This document shows, in pieces, positions 9,686-18,881 of a stretch of DNA of 64,000 nt (position 1 is the stretch's first letter; the number at the start of each line of letters is the position of its first letter). This DNA is from Phocaeicola sp. (GTDB taxonomy: Bacteria; Bacteroidota; Bacteroidia; Bacteroidales; Bacteroidaceae), in contig JARIAN010000030.1 of the NCBI GenBank assembly GCA_029257865.1, positions 1-64,000 of the forward strand, written 5' to 3'. The notes below the pieces were generated by a model. The model ran no database searches. It was not told the DNA's origin and saw nothing but the letters and a program-made list of their open reading frames with translations. Made by a program: the position numbers and the translations under genes.

Positions 9686-11167
9686 TTAGAGTCCCAGTTG
9701 ACTGATGACTGGTTCTACACTTCCGCTGATTACCTGGCTCACCCAGTATGGTGCAAGTCCGAGGCCGGCAACGGCAATGATTAGGCAGATTACCGCAAAA
9801 CGTTCGTCCCATGTGGCATCGGTCAGTTTCAGATGTTCCGGATTGTGGCAAGTGCCATAGAGAATCTTGCCTACTACACGCAGGATATATACCGCGGTGA
9901 TTACGATACTCATGGTAGCGATGATGGTGCAAGTGCGGTGGAACATGTCTGGGTTTTGGAATGAACCGACAAAGACAGTCATTTCAGCCACGAATCCGCT
10001 CAGTCCCGGAAGACCGAGGTTGGCAAGTCCGGCAATCACATAACCTACAGAAAGGAACGGCATGATTTTCATCAGTCCGCTCAGCTGGCGGATGTCACGG
10101 GTATGTGTACGTCCGTAAATCATACCAATCAGCGCAAAGAAGAGTGCAGTCATCAAGCCGTGGCTCAACATCTGCAAGATGGCTCCGGTGGCACTTACGC
10201 GGGTCATCATGAGCAAGGCGAAAAGTACCAGTCCGCAGTGGCTTACAGAAGAGTAGGCGTTGATGTATTTCAAGTCGGTCTGTACTACGGCACTGAATGC
10301 ACCATATACTACAGATATGGTAGTCAGAACCAGGAAGAAATTTCCCCAAATGGCTGCACCGGTTGGCATCAGGAACATGGCGATGCGGAAGCAGCCGTAT
10401 CCTCCCAGTTTCATCAGTACTCCTGCATGAAGCATACTCACAGCGGTAGGGGCAGAAGCATGACCATCGGGGCTCCATGTATGGAACGGGAAGAGTGCTC
10501 CCAACACTCCGAATCCCAAGAAGATGGCTGGGAAGAAGATGCGTTGCATCTCAGTAGGAATCTTATGGTTCACTATTTCCAGGATGTTCATCGTCTCGGC
10601 TCCTGCACCATAATAAATGCCTAGTATTCCTATGAGCAGAAAGGCAGAGCCTCCCATCAGCATGAGGGTAAGTTTCATGGCTGCATATTCTTTTTTGCCG
10701 CTGCCCCATACTCCAATCAGCAGATACATCGGGATGAGGGCAACTTCGTAGAACATGAACATGGTGAACAGGTCGATGGAAATGAAGAATCCAAATACCC
10801 CGACGCTCAGCAAGGTGAACCATAGAAAGTATTCTTTAGTCATGGGCTGGAGCTTCCATGAAGCGAATGTTCCGGTAAAGACAATGATAGAACTTAGCAG
10901 CAGCATCACTACCGAGATGCCGTCTACTCCTACCGAATAACAGATGTGGAGTGGTGCATACCATGAAATGCTGTCGGTAAACAGCATGGTTTCGGTAGCT
11001 TCTCCGTTTCTCAGGCCGATATAGGATACGGTGAGATATGCGGCCAGCATCAGCAGCAAGGTAGATCCTGCCACCATCACTCCGCGTACCTGATTGATGC
11101 TTCGTGCTATCCACAAGCCCAGTAGCATTACCAGGGGTATTAATACGAAAAGACTTAAAATATTCAT
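9686..11167 (-). CDS. nuoM: Complex I membrane subunit M (proton-pumping antiporter-like)
   Basis: 493 residues, highly hydrophobic. Recognisable landmarks are [16 protein letters not shown] (conserved Glu), [20 protein letters not shown] (conserved lysine-free HTW loop and PD motif) and [15 protein letters not shown]. It forms a middle proton channel of complex I. It lies 19 nt after nuoL and 28 nt before nuoN. Confidence 0.95.
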   Translation of the reverse strand: MNILSLFVLIPLVMLLGLWIARSINQVRGVMVAGSTLLLMLAAYLTVSYIGLRNGEATETMLFTDSISWYAPLHICYSVGVDGISVVMLLLSSIIVFTGTFASWKLQPMTKEYFLWFTLLSVGVFGFFISIDLFTMFMFYEVALIPMYLLIGVWGSGKKEYAAMKLTLMLMGGSAFLLIGILGIYYGAGAETMNILEIVNHKIPTEMQRIFFPAIFLGFGVLGALFPFHTWSPDGHASAPTAVSMLHAGVLMKLGGYGCFRIAMFLMPTGAAIWGNFFLVLTTISVVYGAFSAVVQTDLKYINAYSSVSHCGLVLFALLMMTRVSATGAILQMLSHGLMTALFFALIGMIYGRTHTRDIRQLSGLMKIMPFLSVGYVIAGLANLGLPGLSGFVAEMTVFVGSFQNPDMFHRTCTIIATMSIVITAVYILRVVGKILYGTCHNPEHLKLTDATWDERFAVICLIIAVAGLGLAPYWVSQVISGSVEPVISQLGL

Positions 11168-11186
11168 TTTATAATAATCTACATTC

Positions 11187-13076
11187 TTAGTTCAACAATA
11201 AGATGAGGGTAAGTAGGATAATGCCTCCCAGGAACCACATGGTGTAGCTCTGTATTTTACCGCTTTGTATAGGTTGTATGGTTTCTCCGGCTGCACGGGT
11301 GCTCCATGCCATGAAGTTCATGAACTGGTCGATGACATGGCGGTCAAACCATGCCAATGGAGTGGATATACAGCGGAAAATGATTTTCTTGGTTACAAAG
11401 AGCCAAAGTTCGTCCATATAGAAACGCTTGTATGCGGCACGGTGAAGGGTGCTGAAACGCTGTGTAAGCATTTCGGCTACAGGTTGTTTTTCGTGCGCAT
11501 ACATCCAAGTGGCGATACCTATGGAAATTACTGCCACGATGATGCTGGTGGTGGCAACTTGGGTGTTGAGGTGAATATCATATAGTTCACCATTTGATGA
11601 CACGAAATGTCCGAAAGGAATGAATCCTGCCACTAAGGTTACAGCAGCTAAGAACATCAGTGGGAAAGTCATGCTTAGCGGACTTTCGTGAGGAGTGTGC
11701 TGTGCATGCAGTTCTTTGTTCTCTTTTCCAAAAAAGATGCAGTAGTATAGTCGGAACATATAGAAAGCGGTCATTCCGGCAATGAAAGTCATCATCCATC
11801 CGATAATCGGATTGAACTCGAAGCAGGCGGTTAGGATTTCGTCTTTGGAGAAGAAACCGGAGAATGGAGGGATGCCGGCGATGGCCAGACATGCAATCAG
11901 AAAGGTGATGTGTGTGATAGGCATATATTTTCTAAGGCCTCCCATCGTTTCCATTTCATTGCTGTGTACGGCATGGATGATGCACCCTGCCCCCAGGAAA
12001 AGTAACCCTTTGAACATGGCATGAGTGAACAGATGGAACATGCTGGCCATATATCCTAAACCTCCTTCGTGAGGATGCATTCCGGTACATACTCCTAGTG
12101 CTACCATCATGAAACCAATCTGTGAAATGGTAGAGAAGGCTAGGACTCGCTTGATGTCACTTTGGACACAAGCTACCGAAGCGGCGTAGAAGGCAGTGAA
12201 TACTCCCACCCATGCTACGATATGGAGTGTTTGCGGAGCGAAGCCGATGAACAGCGGAAACATGCGTGCCACCAGATATACTCCGGCAACGACCATGGTG
12301 GCTGCGTGAATAAGAGCACTGACTGGAGTAGGTCCTTCCATGGCATCCGGTAGCCAGATGTGTAGAGGGAACATGGCACTCTTTCCAGCACCTCCAATAA
12401 ACATCAACCCCAAAGCCAGCGGCAATACCATGCCGGCTTTCATCAGTTGGGTTTCTGTAGGAGTGAAAGTAAAGGTCTGCATGTAATATCCGTAAATCAG
12501 GATACCAATGAGGAATCCCAAGTCGGCAAAGCGGGTCACGATAAATGCTTTCTTGCTGGCAGCGATGGCTTCCGGTTTAGTGTAGTAGAAACCAATCAGC
12601 AAGTAAGAAGATACTCCCACCAATTCCCAGAATACATACATCTGGAAAATATTGGTTGCAACAACCAGTCCCAGCATGGAGAATGTGAAGAGCGAAAGGA
12701 AAGCATAATAACGCTGGAATCCTTTTTCGCCTTTCATGTATCCGAATGAATAGATGTGCACCATCAGAGAGATGGTGGAAATCACTACTAGCATCATCAC
12801 GGAGATAGGGTCCAGCAAGATTCCCATATCAATGTGGAGAGAATCGGTAAAAGGCAGCCACTGGAAGTTCCAAGGGGTAAGGGTGGCATATACTCCCTCG
12901 GCAGTGCGGGGAGATGTGAAAAACTTGAATGCGGTGAGGTAGCTCAGTACAGTCACTCCCGATAGCGAGAGCGTACCAATGAGGCCTGCCAGACGTTGCT
13001 TCATATACATACCCGTAATTCCCAGTATCAGGAAACTGAGTATTGGAAGCAGGAGAATTAAAATAGTATATTCCAT
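11187..13076 (-). CDS. nuoL: Complex I membrane subunit L (distal antiporter-like, with lateral helix)
   Basis: 629 residues, the size of NuoL. Motifs are FWELVGVSSYLLIGFYY (conserved Glu), GKSAMFPLHIWLPDAMEGPT (conserved Lys and PDAM motif) and STISQIGFMMVALG. The long C-terminal extension is consistent with the amphipathic lateral helix that couples the antiporter-like subunits. It is the distal proton channel of complex I. Position between nuoK and nuoM is standard. Confidence 0.96.
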   Translation of the reverse strand: MEYTILILLLPILSFLILGITGMYMKQRLAGLIGTLSLSGVTVLSYLTAFKFFTSPRTAEGVYATLTPWNFQWLPFTDSLHIDMGILLDPISVMMLVVISTISLMVHIYSFGYMKGEKGFQRYYAFLSLFTFSMLGLVVATNIFQMYVFWELVGVSSYLLIGFYYTKPEAIAASKKAFIVTRFADLGFLIGILIYGYYMQTFTFTPTETQLMKAGMVLPLALGLMFIGGAGKSAMFPLHIWLPDAMEGPTPVSALIHAATMVVAGVYLVARMFPLFIGFAPQTLHIVAWVGVFTAFYAASVACVQSDIKRVLAFSTISQIGFMMVALGVCTGMHPHEGGLGYMASMFHLFTHAMFKGLLFLGAGCIIHAVHSNEMETMGGLRKYMPITHITFLIACLAIAGIPPFSGFFSKDEILTACFEFNPIIGWMMTFIAGMTAFYMFRLYYCIFFGKENKELHAQHTPHESPLSMTFPLMFLAAVTLVAGFIPFGHFVSSNGELYDIHLNTQVATTSIIVAVISIGIATWMYAHEKQPVAEMLTQRFSTLHRAAYKRFYMDELWLFVTKKIIFRCISTPLAWFDRHVIDQFMNFMAWSTRAAGETIQPIQSGKIQSYTMWFLGGIILLTLILLLN

Positions 13077-13103
13077 ATTAATCGTTCGTTTCTTGGTTGG
13101 ATG

Positions 13104-13427
13104 TTAACCTTTCATATCGGTAATGTCGTCGGTCAGCACTTGTTTGATGTGGCGGTACACATTGATGATGATGGCAATGGCCACGGCAGTTTCAGCAGCA
13201 GCAATGGCAATGCCGAACAAGCTGAAGAAGTGTCCTTCCAGATGTCCCGGAAAGAGGTAACGGTTGAACACTGCAAAGTTGATGTTGGTGGCGTTCAGCA
13301 TCAGCTCTACCGAGATAAGAATGGCGAGCAGGTTCTTGCGTGTGAAAAAACCGTAGATGCCGCAGAACATCATGATGGTACTGATTACCAGATAATGTAT
13401 GACGTGTATTTCTAATTCCAGTTCCAT
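13104..13427 (-). CDS. nuoK: Complex I membrane subunit K
   Basis: 107 residues with three transmembrane helices. The second carries the conserved glutamate of the family (LISVELMLNATNINF) and the third has AAAETAVAIAII with another conserved Glu. It is homologous to MrpC and forms part of the proton path next to NuoJ. The gene starts 12 nt after the nuoJ stop codon. Confidence 0.95.
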   Translation of the reverse strand: MELELEIHVIHYLVISTIMMFCGIYGFFTRKNLLAILISVELMLNATNINFAVFNRYLFPGHLEGHFFSLFGIAIAAAETAVAIAIIINVYRHIKQVLTDDITDMKG

Positions 13428-13439
13428 AATATAAAGGGG

Positions 13440-13955
13440 TTATTTTTCCTTGCGGGCAATCAGGATGGCACCAATCATACATGACAGGAGCAGCACGCTG
13501 ACTACTTCGAAGGGTAATACAAACTGATATTTGTCTATTCCGATGAGAGCATGTCCTATTTCACGGGCAGGAAGCTCTATTCCTTGCGGAATCTTGTTTA
13601 ATGCAAATCCGTGGCTGAGCAGGATAGACATCACAAGAACGGCTCCGGCTCCGGTAGTCAGAAGCACACTGATAAGCTTGGCCTTGCGAATCGGATATTT
13701 CAAGTTCTTGTCTGATTGGGTGAGCAGGATAGAGAAAACGTATAAGACTACGATACCTCCGGCATATACCATCAACTGTACGGCTCCCAGGAATGTATAG
13801 CCCAGAATACCGTAGATTGCTCCTGTACCGAACAGTACGAAGAGCAGATAGGTAGCGGCGCGCAATATTTTGCCAGTAGTGACAGCCATGATGGAGCTGA
13901 CGGCAATGATTGCAGCTACTACATAGAAAGCTATTTCTTGAAGTGTTGTTCCCAT
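13440..13955 (-). CDS. nuoJ: Complex I membrane subunit J
   Basis: 171 residues with five hydrophobic helices. The family signature GAVQLMVYAGGIVVLYVF is present. This third-helix motif contains the tyrosine and pi-bulge region thought to gate coupling between the quinone site and the membrane arm. Its start lies 6 nt after nuoI, in normal operon order. Confidence 0.94.
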   Translation of the reverse strand: MGTTLQEIAFYVVAAIIAVSSIMAVTTGKILRAATYLLFVLFGTGAIYGILGYTFLGAVQLMVYAGGIVVLYVFSILLTQSDKNLKYPIRKAKLISVLLTTGAGAVLVMSILLSHGFALNKIPQGIELPAREIGHALIGIDKYQFVLPFEVVSVLLLSCMIGAILIARKEK

Positions 13956-13961
13956 AATTTT

Positions 13962-14429
13962 TTATTTAGCAAGTGTTGAACCTTCGTGGTTGAGTGTCAT
14001 GACCAGTTTTTCTTTTTCGAACACGGCATTTTCGAAGTCGTTGCTGAATTCGATGGCTCCGTGTGGACAGGCATTTACGCACAGCTGGCAGAACATGCAA
14101 GACCCTAGGTTGTATTCATATTTCACCAGATATTTTCTTTTCTTTCCATCTTCGTCTTCTCTGGTTTCCGAAGTCACTTTGATAGTGCCGTTGGGACAAG
14201 CCATCTGGCACAGTCCGCAGGCTACGCAATGATGGTGGTTTTTGGCATCGTGGGGCATCACCAGCATCGCACGGTGGCGTGCCGGAATATGGAGTGTGGT
14301 GTGTCGGTTTTCCGGATATTGTTCTGTAACCTTAGGCTGCAAGAATACCTTCATGGAAGTACGCATACCGATGAGAAGGCTTTTTACTCCACTTGTAAAT
14401 CCGTTGATATATTCGTTGAAATTACTCAT
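13962..14429 (-). CDS. nuoI: Complex I 2x[4Fe-4S] subunit I
   Basis: 155 residues with two ferredoxin-type cluster motifs: Cys68, 71, 74, 78 (CVACGLCQMACP) and Cys111, 114, 117, 121 (CMFCQLCVNACP), binding clusters N6a and N6b. In this organism the NuoEFG dehydrogenase module is not encoded in the operon, so NuoI is the likely electron entry point from an external donor such as ferredoxin (inference from known 11-subunit complexes). It sits between nuoH and nuoJ as usual. Confidence 0.95.
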   Translation of the reverse strand: MSNFNEYINGFTSGVKSLLIGMRTSMKVFLQPKVTEQYPENRHTTLHIPARHRAMLVMPHDAKNHHHCVACGLCQMACPNGTIKVTSETREDEDGKKRKYLVKYEYNLGSCMFCQLCVNACPHGAIEFSNDFENAVFEKEKLVMTLNHEGSTLAK

Positions 14430-14456
14430 AGTTTCTGTTTTTATCAGTTTATGTCA

Positions 14457-15548
14457 TTAAAATACCCATCCGAAGACTTTGCATATAGTCATAGTCAGCA
14501 GTACCAGCAAGGAGAGAGGCATCAGGTATTTCCATTCCAATATCAGTACTTGGTCGATACGCAAGCGAGGGAATGTCCAGCGAATCCACATCAAAAGGAA
14601 TACGATGGCAAAGGTCTTTCCCACAAACCATACTACACCGGGGATATAGTCCATCACTGCATTGAAAGAATCCAGTCCGGCAATATGGAAAGGCATCCAT
14701 CCGCCCAAGAACAAAGTAGTGGCGATGCCGGAAGTGATGAAGAGGTTCAGGTATTCGGCCAAGTAGAAGAATCCGAAGTGCATGCCGGAGTATTCAGTGT
14801 GGTATCCGGCGGTAAGTTCCTGTTCTGCTTCTGCTAGGTCGAAAGGGCCTCGGTTGGCTTCTGCATTACCGGCAATCAGGTAAATGATAAATGCAGCCAA
14901 GGCAGGGATATGTCCTTTAAAGATGTTCCATCCGTCGGCCTGGTAATATACTATCTCCTGAATATCCATGGTGCCGCTCATCATGACCATAGTCAGCACC
15001 ACCAGTCCGATAGACAGTTCGTAGCTGATAATCATAGCACCGCTTCGTACCGCTCCGATGAGAGTATATTTGCTGTTGCTGCTCCATCCGGCTAGCAGGA
15101 TACCCAGTACTCCGATAGAGGAAGCTGCCAACACAAAGAAGATACCAATGTTCATGTGAAGGATTTCACCTCCTTTGTTCCATGGCAGGCAAGAGAAAGT
15201 AAGGATAGAAGCCAAGATGACAAAGAAAGGTGCAAGGTTATACAGAAACTTGTCTGAGTTTTTTATCTCAATGATTTCTTTGGTCAGTATCTTCAGTACG
15301 TCGGCTGGGACTTGAAGCAGTCCGCCTTTACCTCCCACACGGTTAGGTCCGATACGGCACTGGAAGGCAGCACACACTTTTCTTTCCATATAGATGAGCA
15401 CCACGGCCAGTATGGCATAGAGCACCATAATGAAAATTCCCACTCCTAGGCCTTCCAGCGTCAAGGCCAGCCATTGTGGCATGATGCTGCAAAGAAAGGC
15501 ATGGATAGCCATCAGCATGGGTTTGAGGTTATAATAATCTAAAAACAT
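14457..15548 (-). CDS. nuoH: Complex I quinone-site membrane subunit H
   Basis: 363 residues with about eight helices. Conserved stretches include [19 protein letters not shown] near residue 55, [16 protein letters not shown], and [20 protein letters not shown], the acidic loop lining the quinone chamber. NuoH anchors the peripheral arm and helps form the ubiquinone/menaquinone site. Bacteroidales use menaquinone, so that is the expected acceptor. Confidence 0.96.
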   Translation of the reverse strand: MFLDYYNLKPMLMAIHAFLCSIMPQWLALTLEGLGVGIFIMVLYAILAVVLIYMERKVCAAFQCRIGPNRVGGKGGLLQVPADVLKILTKEIIEIKNSDKFLYNLAPFFVILASILTFSCLPWNKGGEILHMNIGIFFVLAASSIGVLGILLAGWSSNSKYTLIGAVRSGAMIISYELSIGLVVLTMVMMSGTMDIQEIVYYQADGWNIFKGHIPALAAFIIYLIAGNAEANRGPFDLAEAEQELTAGYHTEYSGMHFGFFYLAEYLNLFITSGIATTLFLGGWMPFHIAGLDSFNAVMDYIPGVVWFVGKTFAIVFLLMWIRWTFPRLRIDQVLILEWKYLMPLSLLVLLTMTICKVFGWVF

Positions 15549-15597
15549 AAACGAATTATTTTATTTCTTGTAAATTGTAGTTTTTTGAAAATCTCTT

Positions 15598-17220
15598 TTA
15601 GCGGTCGATGTCTGGAATGACATAGTCCAATGTTCCACCAATGGCAATCAAGTCGGCTATTTTGTTACCTTTGCAGACTGTATCCATGGCATGTACCAGA
15701 GGAAGACCGGTAGAGCGGTAATGCAATCGGTAAGGGAACTTGTCGCCGTGACTTTCCAGCATTACGGCAAATTCTCCACGGCTGGTTTCTACAGCTGCCG
15801 AGTGATTTCCTTCCGGCAACTTGATGATGGCTTTGGTCTTTACACGGAATTCTCCTTCTGGAATATTGTCAATCAACTGTTCGATGATGTGGCAAGACTC
15901 CATGATTTCGTCCATACGCACCATATATCTTGCAAAAGAATCTCCTTCTGTATAAGTGATTTCCTTGAAGTCTACCTTATCGTACATTGCATACGGATGA
16001 TGTTTTCTCACATCATTCGACCATCCTGACGCACGTCCGGAGCCTCCAGTTACACCGAGAGAAATAGCATCTTCACGCGACAGAAGTCCTACACCTTTCA
16101 ATCGGGTGGTAGCAATTACATTTCCTGTGAAAATATGATGATAGTCTTTGATGACGTTGCGCAGGTGTTTGATGAACTCTTTTACTTTGCGCTGGAAGTC
16201 TGGATGAAGGTCGGCCTGTACACCGCCAATCATATTATAGTTTTGTATAAGTCGTCCTCCGGTTGTCTCTTCAAAGATGTCAAGAATCATTTCTCTTTCA
16301 CGGAAACCATAGAAGAAAGGAGTAAGCCCTCCCATGTCCATAACCAGGCAAGAGTAGAACAGCAGGTGAGAGTCGATACGCTGCAGCTCATCCATGATAG
16401 TACGGATATATTGTGCACGCTCGCTGATTTCAATACCGGCGGCCTTTTCGATACACATACATAGCGCATGGCGGTTCTGGTGTGCGCTCAAATAGTCCAA
16501 ACGGTCGGTCAGTGCCAATGTCTGTGGATAAGTAAGGCTTTCATTGATTTTCTCGATACCACGGTGGATATATCCGCATATCGGGTCTATTTTCGAAATG
16601 TTTTCTCCGTTCAGAGAAGTGCGAAGACGCAATACCCCATGTGTAGAAGGGTGCTGCGGTCCGATGTTGACTACGAAATCCTTATCGTCAAAGATTACGT
16701 TGGTGCGTCCTTCCAAAGTACCGTCCGGGTTCAGGAAATACTCTTCGGTAGTGTCCGCATTGATTTCGTTTTCCATGTTCAGAGGATTAGACTTCATGTC
16801 ATAGTCTTTGCGGAGAGGGTATCCCACCCAGTCTTCTCTCAAGAAGAGTCGGCGCATGTCCGGATGGTTCAGAAAACGGATGCCGAAGAAGTCGAACACT
16901 TCTCTTTCCTTGATTTCTGCCGTTTTCCAAAGATCGCATACCGATGGAAGATAAGCCTGTTCACGGCTTTCGGCAATGGTCTTGATGACTACCTGTTCAT
17001 AAGTTACGCTTGACTCCAGGTAATACAAAGCTCCCAGTCCTTCTTCTCCCCAGTCCATTCCTACGACATCTCTCAAGTAGTCCATCGGTTCTTGGGCGTC
17101 ATGTCGAAGAGTTTCTGCTACTTTCCGGAAGCTGTGGACCGGTACGACAACCATCCATTCACCTTCAGTGCGGATAACAATGTCTGAATCCATTCCGGCT
17201 ATTTTATCCTTTATATTCAT
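15598..17220 (-). CDS. nuoCD: Fused complex I subunits C and D
   Basis: 540 residues joining a 30-kDa (NuoC) domain, about residues 10-145 with the signature EREVFDFFGIRFLNHPDMRRLFL, to a 49-kDa (NuoD) domain, about 160-540. NuoD features visible are NIGPQHPSTHGVLRL (quinone-site histidines), CGYIHRGIEK and the C-terminal IPDIDR. The fusion occurs in several bacterial groups and is a single open frame here. It connects the N2 cluster in NuoB to the quinone site. The gene lies 83 nt downstream of nuoB. Confidence 0.95.
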   Translation of the reverse strand: MNIKDKIAGMDSDIVIRTEGEWMVVVPVHSFRKVAETLRHDAQEPMDYLRDVVGMDWGEEGLGALYYLESSVTYEQVVIKTIAESREQAYLPSVCDLWKTAEIKEREVFDFFGIRFLNHPDMRRLFLREDWVGYPLRKDYDMKSNPLNMENEINADTTEEYFLNPDGTLEGRTNVIFDDKDFVVNIGPQHPSTHGVLRLRTSLNGENISKIDPICGYIHRGIEKINESLTYPQTLALTDRLDYLSAHQNRHALCMCIEKAAGIEISERAQYIRTIMDELQRIDSHLLFYSCLVMDMGGLTPFFYGFREREMILDIFEETTGGRLIQNYNMIGGVQADLHPDFQRKVKEFIKHLRNVIKDYHHIFTGNVIATTRLKGVGLLSREDAISLGVTGGSGRASGWSNDVRKHHPYAMYDKVDFKEITYTEGDSFARYMVRMDEIMESCHIIEQLIDNIPEGEFRVKTKAIIKLPEGNHSAAVETSRGEFAVMLESHGDKFPYRLHYRSTGLPLVHAMDTVCKGNKIADLIAIGGTLDYVIPDIDR

Positions 17221-17303
17221 TATCTTGTGACTATTATTTAAGTTTTGTAAGCAAATTCGAAATTCATCTGCTAGTTTAGTATAGGTGCTTACAAAAAATA
17301 GAG

Positions 17304-17906
17304 TTATACATTTTCTTCGTCTTTGTGAGTCTTGCTTTCTTTACGGTTTACACCTCCCAAGAAGCGCTCTGCTTTGATTTTACGTTGTAGCTGCATCATT
17401 CCGTAATAGAATGCTTCCGGGCGTGGAGGGCATCCAGGGATAAAGACGTCGACAGGGATGATTTTATCAATGCCGTTTACCACGTGATACGATTTGATGA
17501 ATGGTCCTCCGGAAATAGTACATCCACCCACAGCCACTACATACTTAGGTTCTGCCATCTGGTCATAAAGACGTTTCAAAACTGGAGCCATCTTATAAGT
17601 AATGGTACCTAGAACCATAATCATGTCGGCCTGTCGGGGTGAGTTACGCGTTACTTCGAATCCGAAGCGTGCCATATCATATCGGGCAGCTCCCAATGAC
17701 ATAAATTCGATGGCACAACAACTAGTACCGAAAGTAAGTGACCAAAGTGAGTTGCTGCGTCCCCAGTTTATCAGGTCGTCTGCAGTGCCTACTATAACCC
17801 CCGCTCCGTCTCGGTTGAGTTCTTTCACCATTCGTTCTAGGTAATCGTTGTTTTTGAACTCATCATACTCCATTGAGCGGATTTTCACCTTTTTATCTAT
17901 TCCCAT
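17304..17906 (-). CDS. nuoB: Complex I N2-cluster subunit B
   Basis: With the start at 17906 (MGIDKKVKIRSM) the protein has 200 residues and overlaps nuoA by 10 nt. A start at 17927 is in frame but would lengthen the overlap. The four ligands of cluster N2 are Cys63 and Cys64 (tandem, GTSCCAIEF), Cys129 (GGCTISGG) and Cys159 (PGCPPRPE). NuoB passes electrons from NuoI to the quinone. It is missing nothing expected. Confidence 0.95.
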   Translation of the reverse strand: MGIDKKVKIRSMEYDEFKNNDYLERMVKELNRDGAGVIVGTADDLINWGRSNSLWSLTFGTSCCAIEFMSLGAARYDMARFGFEVTRNSPRQADMIMVLGTITYKMAPVLKRLYDQMAEPKYVVAVGGCTISGGPFIKSYHVVNGIDKIIPVDVFIPGCPPRPEAFYYGMMQLQRKIKAERFLGGVNRKESKTHKDEENV

Positions 17907-18247
17907 TCCAATGCTCCTTTCCGCCAAGCATACGCTAAGCCTAAGATTAATACTACTAAGAAGAATGCCACACTCACCAGTGCGTAGGCTCCTGTTTCAG
18001 CTACTACCACTGCCCACGGGAAGAGGAATACGGTTTCGATGTCAAACATCAGAAAGAGGATAGCAAATAAATAATATCCTACCTTAAATTGCACCCAAGA
18101 ACCTCCTCGCGTAGGGATACCACATTCATACGGCTCACCCTTCTGAGGGTTGAATGAGCGTGGTGCCACAAGCTGGGCGATGGTCATGGCTGCTACCACC
18201 AGTGCAATGGCTGTGAGGATGACTACGATAATAAATGTAAAAAACAT
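17897..18247 (-). CDS. nuoA: Complex I membrane subunit A
   Basis: 116 residues with three transmembrane helices and the family loop FNPQKGEPYECGIPTRGG, which contains the conserved Cys at the quinone-site loop, followed by FKVGYYLFAILFLMFDIETVFLFPW. It is the first gene of the complex I operon and overlaps nuoB. No strong TAnnTTTG promoter is evident in the 70 nt upstream, so the operon promoter is unresolved. Confidence 0.94.
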   Translation of the reverse strand: MFFTFIIVVILTAIALVVAAMTIAQLVAPRSFNPQKGEPYECGIPTRGGSWVQFKVGYYLFAILFLMFDIETVFLFPWAVVVAETGAYALVSVAFFLVVLILGLAYAWRKGALEWE

Positions 18248-18317
18248 ACCTATAAAAAATTAAATTAAATTCCTCTGAATAAAATGCTTATGCAACCCAT
18301 ACTGCATAAAAAGTTAT

Positions 18318-18347
18318 CCGGCTGCACAGTTGGTTACGGGCAGCCGG
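18318..18347 (-). terminator. Terminator after small exported protein gene
   Basis: CCGGCTGC (18318-18325) and GCAGCCGG (18340-18347) are perfect inverted repeats. On the minus strand they are followed by ATAACTTTTTATGC. It lies 19 nt after the stop of the 18367 gene and upstream of nuoA, so nuoA needs its own promoter or readthrough. Confidence 0.6.
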
Positions 18348-18366
18348 TCAGTTATTTATGGTGGAT

Positions 18367-18762
18367 TTAAATAATCCATCTTTGAAGCGCACAGCAATAC
18401 TGTGCAGCTTGTATGTAGCCGGTCTCTTCCAGCAGTTGTCTGTTGAGGCTTTTGCCTCCATAAGTAATACGGTGCATCATCACGATTGATCGTTTGTGTA
18501 GGTATCCTTTCGATTTGATGTCTTGTAAGAAGATGTGTGGAAGCAGGGTAGCTGCCGGCAGCTCACCGCAGATGGGTGTGTTGAGGGGAGTTTGTCCGAG
18601 TTCCGATTCTGTGTGACACATTCCGTATTTTGCTTCGTCTATGCTGAAGCATTGTTCTACCGTGTTTCTTCTTTCTGCTATATATTCATAATGGACTCCC
18701 CTTGTAACCGAAGTTATAAGGAGTAACAAAAAAAATATTGTCATTTTAATCCATTGGTTCAT
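18367..18762 (-). CDS. Small exported protein of unknown function
   Basis: 131 residues when started at 18762 (MNQWIKMTIFFLLLLI). A start at 18789 is in frame but would overlap the likely -7 promoter element at 18787-18794. The N-terminus is a signal peptide or single membrane anchor. The remainder contains five Cys residues and a C-terminal half rich in basic residues. I recognise no family. The gene has its own promoter and a hairpin terminator, which supports it being real, but the call rests on that and on the signal peptide only. Confidence 0.5.
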   Translation of the reverse strand: MNQWIKMTIFFLLLLITSVTRGVHYEYIAERRNTVEQCFSIDEAKYGMCHTESELGQTPLNTPICGELPAATLLPHIFLQDIKSKGYLHKRSIVMMHRITYGGKSLNRQLLEETGYIQAAQYCCALQRWII

Positions 18763-18786
18763 AATATCGCTTTTCTGAAAACGGTG

Positions 18787-18794
18787 CAAATATA
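18787..18794 (-). promoter_or_regulatory. Probable -7 element for the 18367-18762 gene
   Basis: TATATTTG on the minus strand matches TAnnTTTG. No clear -33 element is seen. Transcription would begin near 18780, which selects the ATG at 18762 as start. Confidence 0.4.
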
Positions 18795-18835
18795 CAGATT
18801 TTATTTGAAGTAATATCTGTTTGTTTTAATAAAAA

Positions 18836-18873
18836 AAATGCCAGAATCGCTCTGTGTGCGACAACTGGCATTT
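18836..18873 (-). terminator. Terminator of the dxs-trkA operon
   Basis: AAATGCCAG (18836-18844) and CTGGCATTT (18865-18873) form a 9-bp stem. On the minus strand it is followed by an uninterrupted T-run (bases 18829-18838 read as T), directly after trkA. Confidence 0.8.
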
Positions 18874-18881
18874 GTTGAATA

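Noticed and set aside
14229-14837. 202-codon plus-strand frame opposite nuoI/nuoH
   Set aside because: Spans the junction of two real complex I genes on the opposite strand and has no recognisable domain.
15691-17013. Several long plus-strand frames opposite nuoCD
   Set aside because: They are antisense shadows of a strongly conserved gene and show no domain or plausible start context.
18535-18726. Plus-strand frame opposite the small exported protein
   Set aside because: It is antisense to a frame that has a signal peptide, promoter and terminator, and its translation has no recognisable feature.
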